Source: Lewinella sp038528965
GTDB lineage: Bacteria; Bacteroidota; Bacteroidia; Chitinophagales; Saprospiraceae
Length of the DNA stretch: 64,000 nt
Direction: 5' to 3'
NCBI GenBank assembly: GCA_038528965.1
Contig: JBCBEC010000010.1
Span: 1 to 64,000, forward strand
The notes below the pieces were generated by a model. The model was not told the DNA's origin and did no database searches. It was given only the letters and a program-made list of their open reading frames with translations. A program made the position numbers and the translations under genes. Below are positions 53,391 through 60,754 of the stretch, piece after piece. Each line of letters begins with the position of its first letter. The first letter of the stretch is position 1.

Positions 53391-53398
53391 TCACTCCT

Positions 53399-54175
53399 AT
53401 GCAAAACCACGCACTCCTACTCGGCGGATCATCAGGACTAGGCTTGGCAGCGGCCCACCAGTTAGCTCGCCAGGGCATGCACCTATGCATTGTGCACCGT
53501 GACCGCCGCTCACGTCTGCGCGAATTGGAGCAGGAATGGGAACGTATGCGCGCACACGGAGTTGAAGTGGTGTCTTATAATATGGATGCTATTCGTGCGG
53601 ATAAACGAGCCGAAATTATTGAGGCCTTAGCGCAGCATTTAGGAGATTCTGGCCGACTGCGGGTATTGGTGCACAGCATAGCCAAAGGGAACCTGAAGCC
53701 GATGCTAAATGAGGAGGGTCCGACACTTGGGAATGATGATTTTGGATTGACTTTGGAGGCCATGGCTACTAGTCTTTTTGATTGGGTAAAGGATTGTCAC
53801 AGCAAGGGCTTGTTTACGAATCCAGCGAGTGTGATCAGCTTTACCAGTGAAGGCAATAAGAAAGCCTGGCGCAATTACGCTGCCGTGTCTGCTGCTAAAG
53901 CGGCACTGGAGGCCATTACACGGAATATCGCCCTGGAGTTTGCACCGTTTGGGATCCGCGCTAACTGTGTACAGGCCGGCACGACCAATACGCCCAGCTT
54001 ACGGATGATTCCTGGTTATGAACAACTAATTGAACACAGCCTGCAGCGAAACCCCTTTGGTCGGTTAACCCAAGCTGAGGATGTGGCCAAGGTAGTAGGC
54101 CTTTTGGTGAGAGATGAGGCACTATGGATTAACGGAGCGGTGATACCGGTGGATGGTGGAGAACATATGAGGTAA
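53399..54175 (+). CDS. Enoyl-reductase-type SDR oxidoreductase
   Basis: The 258-residue short-chain dehydrogenase has the nucleotide loop GGSSGLG (9-15). The catalytic pair is Y160 and K167 (RNYAAVSAAKAAL), spaced as Y-x6-K, which is the pattern of FabI/FabL enoyl-ACP reductases rather than the Y-x3-K of most SDRs. The overall start LLLGGSSGLGLAAAHQLARQ and the end INGAVIPVDGGEHMR fit FabL (enoyl-ACP reductase III). In the cluster it would reduce the enoyl intermediate made by the dehydratase. A dedicated ketoreductase is not seen and may be borrowed from FabG. Confidence 0.88.
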   Translation: MQNHALLLGGSSGLGLAAAHQLARQGMHLCIVHRDRRSRLRELEQEWERMRAHGVEVVSYNMDAIRADKRAEIIEALAQHLGDSGRLRVLVHSIAKGNLKPMLNEEGPTLGNDDFGLTLEAMATSLFDWVKDCHSKGLFTNPASVISFTSEGNKKAWRNYAAVSAAKAALEAITRNIALEFAPFGIRANCVQAGTTNTPSLRMIPGYEQLIEHSLQRNPFGRLTQAEDVAKVVGLLVRDEALWINGAVIPVDGGEHMR

Positions 54176-54181
54176 GGGTAG

Positions 54182-54273
54182 GAAGCTCACTGACGCTCGT
54201 GGTTGAAGCTCGCTTTGCTCGCGGTTAAAAGTTCGCTAAGACTCACGGTAAAGGCTCGTTGAACTCGCGGCAG
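54182..54273 (+). repeat. 23-bp tandem repeat, four units
   Basis: Four 23-bp units occupy 54182-54204, 54205-54227, 54228-54250 and 54251-54273, beginning GAAGCTCACTGACGCTCGTG. The same family lies at 403-494 in reverse orientation. It separates the SDR and dehydratase genes. Confidence 0.8.
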
Positions 54274-54294
54274 GATTGGAAAAAGATGATTTGA

Positions 54295-54750
54295 ATGGAA
54301 GTAAACAGGGATATACGACAACAAGTATTGGCATGGCTGCCTTACGGCGAAGGATTCCGCTTTGTGGATGAGCTGGAGGTGCTGACGGAGGATAGGGTAG
54401 TAGGCTTTTATCGTTTTACAGAGGACGCTTTCTTTTACCAAGGCCACTTCAAGGATCATCCGGTAACACCGGGGGTGATTTTGACGGAGTGCATGGCGCA
54501 AATTGGGGTCGTATGCCTCGGCATATACTTGCTACGTGACCAAATTGCTGCGGGACAGGTGCCGGGAGTGGCTTTATCAAGTCAAGCCGTTGACTACTTC
54601 AAGCCAGTGTATCCAGGAGAGCAGGTACGGGTTGAAGCAGCGCGGCAGTACTTTCGGTTTGGGAAGCTAAAATGCGAGGTGGCGATGTATAATGAACAAG
54701 ATGACTTGGTTTGTAAAGGCACTTTGGCCGGCATGACAAAAAAGCTATAA
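54295..54750 (+). CDS. FabA/FabZ-like 3-hydroxyacyl-ACP dehydratase
   Basis: The 151-residue hotdog-fold protein has the FabZ motif YQGHFKDHPVTPGVILTECM with catalytic H51 and E65, followed by the helix MAQIGVVCLGIYLL. It removes water from a 3-hydroxyacyl-ACP. The ketosynthase gene starts 2 bases after the stop, so they are translationally linked. Sequence alone does not separate FabA from FabZ function, but no isomerase hallmark is evident. Confidence 0.92.
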   Translation: MEVNRDIRQQVLAWLPYGEGFRFVDELEVLTEDRVVGFYRFTEDAFFYQGHFKDHPVTPGVILTECMAQIGVVCLGIYLLRDQIAAGQVPGVALSSQAVDYFKPVYPGEQVRVEAARQYFRFGKLKCEVAMYNEQDDLVCKGTLAGMTKKL

Positions 54751-54751
54751 T

Positions 54752-56038
54752 ATGAAGCAACGGGTAGTCATAACGGGTATGGGGGTGGCGGCACCAAATG
54801 GCGTAGGACTGGAAGCATTTGGCGCAGCTATTCGCGCTGGGCGATCTGGTATCCGCTATTACGAACGTTTGGCGGAGATGAAATTTTCCTGCTGCATCGC
54901 CGGAGAACCAGAAGTAACGGAGGAAATGAAACTGCGCTATCTGACTCCATTGCAACTCCGTAATTTTAGGAGCACAGGTATCCTCTATGGTTGTATGGCA
55001 GGTGTAGATGCCTGGGAGGATGCTGGCCTGGAACGCCGACCCAAAGATGCCGAGCCTGATTGGGATACCGGAATTGTGTTTGGAATGGGCAATAGCGGTG
55101 TGGACCAGATGCGCGAGGCCGCCTACAAACTGGATGGCGGGAAAGTTAAGCGGCTGGGCAGTACCACCGTGCCGCAGATTATGGCCAGTGGGGTGAGTGC
55201 ATATCTGGGAGGTATATTGGGAACAGGAAATCAGGTCACCACAAACTCTTCTGCCTGTACTACAGGAACGGAGGCGATTATCTTGGGCTACGAACGCATT
55301 GTACTAGGCCACGCCAAACGTATGCTAGTCGGTAGTGCCAGCGATAGTGGTCCCTACATTTGGGGCGGCTTTGACGCTATGAAGGTGATGAACTTCAAGA
55401 TGAATGATCAGCCCCAAGCAGCCTCTCGGCCATTAAGCGCTACCGCAATGGGCTTCGTGCCGGGTAGTGGGGCAGGGGCACTAATGTTGGAACGACTGGA
55501 TAGTGCCCTGGAAAGAGGCGCGACCATCTACGCTGAAGTACTGGGTGGTGCGGTGAACTCCGGCGGCCAACGTATGGGGGGCACCATGACTGCCCCAAAC
55601 GCTACCGCTGTCCAACGTTGTATCACAGCTGCCTTGCAAAATGCACAGGTACGTCCCGAAGAAGTAGACCTTATCAATGGTCACTTAACCGCAACCATGA
55701 AGGATCCTGATGAGATCCAGAATTGGACGGTTGCCCTGGGCCGAAAAGGAAGTAATTTTCCCATGATCCATTCCCTTAAGGCAATGATCGGTCACTGCAT
55801 CAGCGCCGCCGGTTCTATTGAGACGGTCGCTGCGGTACTGGGGCTGTACGATAATTTTGTGTTCCCGTCGATCAATTGTGAAGATGTACATCCGGCCGTT
55901 AATGAGCTTATCGACTCTGATAAAATCGTGCGTGAAATGCAAGAAGATAGCAGCGTGAATATCGTGGCTAAAGCCGGTTTCGGTTTCGGTGATGTAAACG
56001 CCTGCCTCCTCCTGAAACGGTGGAATGAAAACCGCTGA
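54752..56038 (+). CDS. Beta-ketoacyl-ACP synthase (FabF-like)
   Basis: The 428-residue ketosynthase has catalytic C169 (TNSSACTTGTEA), H311 (INGHLTATMKD), and K343/H348 (SLKAMIGHCISAAG). The second box reads HLTAT where FabF has HGTST; this form is common in accessory Bacteroidota ketosynthases. It condenses malonyl-ACP with an acyl chain. It sits between the dehydratase and ACP, so it is probably dedicated to that carrier. A partner chain-length factor is not present. Confidence 0.93.
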   Translation: MKQRVVITGMGVAAPNGVGLEAFGAAIRAGRSGIRYYERLAEMKFSCCIAGEPEVTEEMKLRYLTPLQLRNFRSTGILYGCMAGVDAWEDAGLERRPKDAEPDWDTGIVFGMGNSGVDQMREAAYKLDGGKVKRLGSTTVPQIMASGVSAYLGGILGTGNQVTTNSSACTTGTEAIILGYERIVLGHAKRMLVGSASDSGPYIWGGFDAMKVMNFKMNDQPQAASRPLSATAMGFVPGSGAGALMLERLDSALERGATIYAEVLGGAVNSGGQRMGGTMTAPNATAVQRCITAALQNAQVRPEEVDLINGHLTATMKDPDEIQNWTVALGRKGSNFPMIHSLKAMIGHCISAAGSIETVAAVLGLYDNFVFPSINCEDVHPAVNELIDSDKIVREMQEDSSVNIVAKAGFGFGDVNACLLLKRWNENR

Positions 56039-56063
56039 AAATCGTCAAACGTATTGCTGTATT

Positions 56064-56081
56064 GACGCGATTCATCGCGTC
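56064..56081. repeat. Palindrome GACGCGAT-TC-ATCGCGTC
   Basis: Perfect 8-bp arms around TC, in the gap between ketosynthase and ACP genes. It resembles the GACGCATTGCAATGCGTC family at 11271 and 44316 and may be a diverged member. Confidence 0.6.
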
Positions 56082-56104
56082 CCGAATATAAAAACGAAAC
56101 CAAA

Positions 56105-56353
56105 ATGCAAGAAGAAAGAATAGCCACCCTCAAACGCATTATCACACCTTATGTGCAGAACAAAGAAGCACTGGAGCAACTCAGTGCGGAAACGGATTTT
56201 ATCAAGGATCTAGAGATCAACTCGGCCCACTTGGTAGATATCATCCTGGACGTGGAAGATGAGTTTGATATTGAAATCGAGGATGAAGCCATGGAGGAAA
56301 TGTTGACCGTTAAGGCAGCGCTGGATGTCATCAGTGCCAAGGTAGACGCCTAA
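56105..56353 (+). CDS. Acyl carrier protein
   Basis: This 82-residue acidic protein has the phosphopantetheine serine S40 in DLEINSAHLVDIILDVEDEF. The usual DSL box reads NSA, a variant frequent in Bacteroidota pigment or polyketide cluster ACPs. It is followed with a 1-base overlap by the phosphopantetheinyl transferase, which is expected to activate it. Confidence 0.93.
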   Translation: MQEERIATLKRIITPYVQNKEALEQLSAETDFIKDLEINSAHLVDIILDVEDEFDIEIEDEAMEEMLTVKAALDVISAKVDA

Positions 56354-56964
56354 TGATTGGTAACGACATAGTCGATCTACATTATGCTGCACAACACCAT
56401 GATTGGCGGCGTCATGGGTACGTGGAGAAAGTATTTACCGGTGAAGAGCGGGTGCGGATTGAGAATTCTGCTACTCCCGACCATCTCGTATGGACCTTAT
56501 GGAGTGTAAAGGAAAGTGCGTACAAGTTTAGTGTGCAACAAGGAGCAGCGCGAAAGTATGCACCCAAGCAGCTCGTTACAGAATATTTAACGACTCTAGA
56601 TGACGGCCATGCTATTTATAGCGTCAGCCACCAAGGGGTGAGTTGTTGTATTATTGTAGAGCAAGATGCGTCTTGCATTCACAGTGTAGCACTACCTTAC
56701 CGTTCTGTCTGGGAGAGCGTGCAGATCGGTAAAGTTGAATTATCTACAGATGATGTAGCCGGGCAACGTTCTCGTTTACGGGGGGCACTGTATTCCAACT
56801 ATATCGAGCGAACAAGCGCTGTAGCAGCCGATTATCGCATTCGCAAAAGTCCCGCCGGTGTGCCGTATCTATTCGCTGGAAAGGAACGTGTGGGAATATC
56901 ACTTTCCTTCTCTCATCATGGGCATTTGGGTGCTTTTGCTTATAGTCTGGGAAGCGAAGGATAA
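56353..56964 (+). CDS. 4-prime-phosphopantetheinyl transferase
   Basis: The 203-residue protein has the Sfp/AcpS-superfamily motifs GNDIVDL (3-9) and WSVKESAYK (50-58, with K53, E54 and K58), which bind Mg and CoA. It transfers phosphopantetheine to a carrier serine. The start overlaps the ACP stop by one base (TAATG), so the pair is coupled. The length is close to the Sfp type. It is most likely specific to the cluster ACP. Confidence 0.92.
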   Translation: MIGNDIVDLHYAAQHHDWRRHGYVEKVFTGEERVRIENSATPDHLVWTLWSVKESAYKFSVQQGAARKYAPKQLVTEYLTTLDDGHAIYSVSHQGVSCCIIVEQDASCIHSVALPYRSVWESVQIGKVELSTDDVAGQRSRLRGALYSNYIERTSAVAADYRIRKSPAGVPYLFAGKERVGISLSFSHHGHLGAFAYSLGSEG

Positions 56965-57038
56965 TGCCGCTAAGTATAGTGTAAACTTGTTGTGCAGACC
57001 TTCCGAAAGAAGTGATTAAGCATGAATCTCCTGCTTTG

Positions 57039-57075
57039 TAGACGTATTGCTCCCGATAGTTACCGGGAGCGTCTA
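57039..57075. repeat. Hairpin TAGACG...GCTCCCG / CGGGAGCGTCTA
   Basis: GCTCCCG (57049-57055) pairs with CGGGAGC (57064-57070), and the outer TAGACG and CGTCTA arms also pair, leaving an internal TATT bulge. It precedes the MMPL gene by 28 bases and is a loose relative of the GACGCATTGC palindromes. It may act as a terminator or leader structure. Confidence 0.55.
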
Positions 57076-57103
57076 TACACCTGATTGTGGACCAATAGTT
57101 GCC

Positions 57104-59341
57104 ATGAAAAATACCTTCGACAAGTTTGTTGCTTTTGTATTGGACCGCCGGTGGTGGATAATTATTCTACTAGCAATCTTGACCTTAGCTGGTGCAGTGT
57201 CGGTAGCACTCAACCTGCGCATCAATAATGCGGTTTCCATCTGGTTTTTGGAGGACAATGCTGACTATCAGAAATATCTGAGTTTTCAGCAAGATCGAGG
57301 GAGCGATGAAATTATCATTGCCATGATTCCGGCGGAGGAGAGCTACGCCCCCGAAACAATTGACTTATTGCAGCGCTTACACGTCGCGGTAGATTCATTG
57401 CCGGATGTAACGGCTACTTTAAGCCTCGCCAATGCGCGCTATCCGGTTTACTCTAACCGAAAACTATACTACCGCCCCGTTTATCAAGATGGCCGCAGCC
57501 CCGAGCAATTGGATCGCCTACTAAATGAGCTTCCAGCGGTTAAAAAGCAGCTCGTTAACCTGGACCGTCAAGCCGTATTCTTCTATGCTCAGCTGGATCC
57601 TACTGACCAAATCGAAAGCCGGCGGAACGAAATTGTTGAGTCAGTACGCACTGTATTTGATGAGGTGATTCCACAAGCCATCGTTTCGGGGCAACCCATC
57701 CTCAATGAAGCTTTCAATGCCTCGATCTACGAGGAGAGTAACTTTTTTGCGGTAGCTACGATAGCGGTGATCCTAATTCTGCTGCTGTTCCTTTTACCAC
57801 ATTGGCAGTACGTCCCCATTGCCCTGATATCCATAGCGGTTCCGGTGAGTCTATTGATGGGTAGTATGACCGCCATGGGGTATTCGTTGAATCTCATTTC
57901 CATGCTGATTCCTACTATCCTCATGGTGTACAGTGTGAGTGATGCGGTCCATGTCATCAACATCTTTCATCGAGAGGCGAATGCTGCTTCTGCGCTTGAT
58001 CGCGCTGCCCAAATTAGTCTGGCTTTGCAGAAGAGTTGGAAGCCTTGCTGGTATACTACCCTCACCACTATTGTAGGCTATCTGGCCTTGTATTTGTCGC
58101 CCCTGCCGGCCTTTAAGGTCATGGGTGTTTTTACCTTTTGCGGGATGCTACTGGCCTTTTTCTTAGTCTATGTAATCTGTACCATTGGCTTCAGCTTTTT
58201 GACGGATTTGAAGCAGCAGCACAGTGTGCCAAAAATCAATGTGGCCAAACTGGTGGAACGGATTAACTACTGGACAACACATCGCAGTCGTATTATTTTA
58301 CTGCTAGCTGCGATCGCCTTTGGTTTGGGCCTTTTTAGCTTAAGCCGACTGGAAGTCAATACTGATTCTTTGCACCTGCTAGGGGAGGGAAGTGCCAAGA
58401 CCGACTTGTTTGCTATTGAGGATGCCTTAGGGGGGAATGCCCGTTTTCAAATCAACATTAGCCGTACAGATGGGGAGACGTTCCTCCAGGAAACAGAACT
58501 GGATCGACTCGCTGATTTTCAAGCGCAGATCGATAGTCTGGAGCAACTGGCTACTCCGGTATCTATCATTAACTTTCGCACCTTTCTGGAAAAGCGCACG
58601 ACGCAATTATCCGTTTTTAGTCAGGTCAGGCTTCCAGAGGTTATACAAAATCAGCCGGAGCAGGCTAATTCCTTCTTCTCCCTTTTTGCTGATGATTTTG
58701 GTGAGGTCAATATTGCGGTCAATGTCAAAGAGTTAGAAACTAAGCAATTGGAGGAGCTCCTATCGGAAATCGAAGTTGCTTTTCGACAGTCTTTTCCGGA
58801 GGAAAGATACCAGTTAGATGTGCATGGGTTTTTAGCATTGTTTGCCCAGCTCAATCAGTTTATATTACAAACCCAGTTTCGCTCTTTCGGCCTGGCCTTT
58901 CTAGTGGCCTTTGTCATCCTCGTTTATTTCATTGGTGATTGGAAAATCAGCATTCTGGCGCTCCTGCCCAACCTCTTGCCACTAACCCTTACCATCTCGC
59001 TCATGGTGCTTTTAGGCATTGATCTGGAGGCGGCAAACGCTATGCTTGCTCCCATCATGCTGGGCGTAGCTATGGACGATACCATTCACTTGATGAACAA
59101 GTTTCAGGTGTATCGTAAAGCGGGAGATGATACGGTTGCCGCTATGGATAAGGCGTTACAATATACGGGAGGGGCTCTGCTGTCAACTACTATCGCTTTA
59201 GTATGCGGCTTTCTGGTAGTAGGATTTAGTGGAGTGGTTTCAGTAAGCACCTTTGGTTTACTTTGCGCCTTTACAGTGTTGACGGCTTTGCTGGCCGATG
59301 TAGTGGTATTGCCGGCGATGATGAAGCGCTGGGTAGACTAA
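57104..59341 (+). CDS. MMPL/RND-family lipid exporter
   Basis: The protein has 745 residues from ATG 57104 (MKNTFDKFVAFVLDRRWW; an upstream start would run through the hairpin). It has a leading helix, then two halves with five-helix bundles at about 215-380 and 600-740. Sterol-sensing-domain-like segments are AVATIAVILILLLFLLPHWQ, MVYSVSDAVHVINIFHREAN and GVAMDDTIHLMNKFQVYRKA. It ends the cluster and would export or place the product in the envelope, as MMPL proteins do for other bacterial lipids. A cytochrome remnant follows directly. Confidence 0.9.
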   Translation: MKNTFDKFVAFVLDRRWWIIILLAILTLAGAVSVALNLRINNAVSIWFLEDNADYQKYLSFQQDRGSDEIIIAMIPAEESYAPETIDLLQRLHVAVDSLPDVTATLSLANARYPVYSNRKLYYRPVYQDGRSPEQLDRLLNELPAVKKQLVNLDRQAVFFYAQLDPTDQIESRRNEIVESVRTVFDEVIPQAIVSGQPILNEAFNASIYEESNFFAVATIAVILILLLFLLPHWQYVPIALISIAVPVSLLMGSMTAMGYSLNLISMLIPTILMVYSVSDAVHVINIFHREANAASALDRAAQISLALQKSWKPCWYTTLTTIVGYLALYLSPLPAFKVMGVFTFCGMLLAFFLVYVICTIGFSFLTDLKQQHSVPKINVAKLVERINYWTTHRSRIILLLAAIAFGLGLFSLSRLEVNTDSLHLLGEGSAKTDLFAIEDALGGNARFQINISRTDGETFLQETELDRLADFQAQIDSLEQLATPVSIINFRTFLEKRTTQLSVFSQVRLPEVIQNQPEQANSFFSLFADDFGEVNIAVNVKELETKQLEELLSEIEVAFRQSFPEERYQLDVHGFLALFAQLNQFILQTQFRSFGLAFLVAFVILVYFIGDWKISILALLPNLLPLTLTISLMVLLGIDLEAANAMLAPIMLGVAMDDTIHLMNKFQVYRKAGDDTVAAMDKALQYTGGALLSTTIALVCGFLVVGFSGVVSVSTFGLLCAFTVLTALLADVVVLPAMMKRWVD

Positions 59342-59569
59342 GTAGAGAAAGGAAAATATGTTGACACCAATTGTGCCACGGCTTCTTGCCATGATGGGAG
59401 TAATACGTTGTCGAATTACAGTATTTATCAGGAGATTTACGATGATCGCTTCCTATTAAAGAGCGGAATTGAGCAAGGCTTGGAACAAGTAACCGGTGGC
59501 CGGGCTCAACTGACGCCAGCGGAACTGGATATGGTATTGTGTTGGATAGAGGATGGCGCTCCAGAGTAG
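59342..59569 (+). pseudogene. 5-prime-truncated c-type cytochrome domain
   Basis: Directly after the MMPL stop, in the same frame, an open frame of 75 codons reads NCATASCHDGSNTLSNYS, a CX4CH heme-attachment motif as in Bacteroidota c-type cytochromes, followed by VTGGRAQLTPAELDMVLCWI and ending GAPE. There is no usable start codon or signal peptide, and the distal Met ligand segment (usually MPP) is lost. It looks like the tail of a cytochrome gene whose front was deleted when this junction formed. Readthrough of the TAA would fuse it to the transporter, but this is unlikely. Confidence 0.6.
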
Positions 59570-59781
59570 GCTTTGCGATGTTTGAAGTCGGTGCCGGAAT
59601 GCCCTGGTATTTTAAAATGACCTGGTAATATGTTTTGGGGTTTTAAGTGATTCAAATTCAATTAGATAATAAGCCTATTTCGGGAAGAATGAACTTGGAA
59701 GTCGACCAAGCAATTGGTAAATTCGATGAGGAGATGAATCTAATTAGGGCCAGATTGGTAGGCAATGTAAAACTTAAGCGT

Positions 59782-60732
59782 ATGCGTTTACTTCTACTTT
59801 TGAGCAGCATCATTACGCTCACAAATCTCTCTGCCCAGCGAGTAGTAAACATAGAATTTCCGGTAAAGGGAGAAGTAGTTCTGACAGAAAAAATTACCAT
59901 ACCCAAAGTCACCCCAGGCTATACGCTTTGGCTCCCCCCAACGGACCAGATCCAAGGCCTGGTTGTATTCACCCATCCTCGTCGGGATACGATCAATAGT
60001 GATTTTATGATCGATTACGCCCTAGCTAATCATCTCGCAGTGATCTATGCGACCACCGACAATCGCCTGGAGTTCTTTTTTGCAGAAGATAAAATGCAGG
60101 AGATAGAGAACTACCTGCAAGAGGTGCTGACCGAGTATGAAATTCCTGCTGATAATATGTTGTACTGCGGTATGTCTTTAGAAGGAACTCGAGCGATGAG
60201 ACTAGCTATGTACGGTGCCAGTGAAGCATCGCAGCATAGACTTCAGCCTAAAGCTATAGCTATTTGCGATGCTCCACTAGATATGGTACGTTTCCACCGC
60301 GAGATGGTCAAGGCAAAAAAATTGGCTTACACGCCAACTACCGAGAATGAGGGCACCTGGGTGTCTGGCTATTTGGAGGCCAATTTTGGGGGAACTCCTG
60401 CCGATACGCTTGCCGCTTATACGCAATACTCTCCCTACTGCTATCTGGATGACGATGGTCCTAACCTTGCTGCCTTTACACAAATTGCGATCCGGGCCTA
60501 CACGGAACCGGACGTACAATGGTGGATGGAAACACGCGGTAAAGACTATTACGCCATGAATGCCATTGACTTGGCGGCTTTTGTGAACGCACTCCACGTA
60601 CGTGGCCACCAAAAAGTAACCCTTATCACAACGCGCGATAAGGGTTATTTGCCCGATGGCAGCCGGCATCCTCATAGCTGGGGCATCGTAGACGAAAAAG
60701 ACTTGATTGACTGGTTTCTCAGTCTGGAGTAG
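59782..60732 (+). CDS. Exported alpha/beta-hydrolase-like protein
   Basis: The protein has 316 residues from ATG 59782 (signal peptide MRLLLLLSSIITLTNLSAQ; a GTG at 59647 would add 45 residues without one). The hydrolase core includes GLVVFTHPRRDT and the elbow-like YCGMSLEGTRAMRLAMYG with candidate nucleophile Ser. The C-terminal HPHSWGIVDEKDLIDWF provides a candidate His. A clear acid is not assigned. The substrate is unknown. It is convergent with the GH-like gene, 22 bases apart. Confidence 0.75.
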   Translation: MRLLLLLSSIITLTNLSAQRVVNIEFPVKGEVVLTEKITIPKVTPGYTLWLPPTDQIQGLVVFTHPRRDTINSDFMIDYALANHLAVIYATTDNRLEFFFAEDKMQEIENYLQEVLTEYEIPADNMLYCGMSLEGTRAMRLAMYGASEASQHRLQPKAIAICDAPLDMVRFHREMVKAKKLAYTPTTENEGTWVSGYLEANFGGTPADTLAAYTQYSPYCYLDDDGPNLAAFTQIAIRAYTEPDVQWWMETRGKDYYAMNAIDLAAFVNALHVRGHQKVTLITTRDKGYLPDGSRHPHSWGIVDEKDLIDWFLSLE

Positions 60733-60745
60733 TTCTCCGAGAACT
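60731..60745. terminator. Short hairpin between convergent genes
   Basis: AGTTCT (60731-60736), CCG, AGAACT (60740-60745) is a perfect short stem in the 22-bp gap. It is weak and lacks T tracts, so a shared terminator is only possible. Confidence 0.35.
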
Positions 60746-60754
60746 AGACGATGA

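Larger units (their letters stand above)
52876..53398. other. 523-bp repeat-rich gap inside the polyketide cluster
   Basis: No gene was found; a minus-strand frame here is pure low-complexity Glu/Leu repeats. The gap holds four 9-bp GTTAGTTGA-type units (52954-52989), a 22-base segment shared with 27349-27370 (53143-53164), a near-palindrome CCGACGAAGCTTTAAGCGTA (from 53249), and hexameric CTAATT/CTAACC repeats (53333-53390). The second half of the cluster probably has its own promoter here, though no consensus was found. Confidence 0.6.

Noticed and set aside
53213..53410. Minus-strand frame of 65 codons with repeated ELGLELGLEL
   Set aside because: It is the reverse reading of the AATTCT/CTAACC microsatellite; low-complexity composition and no start context.
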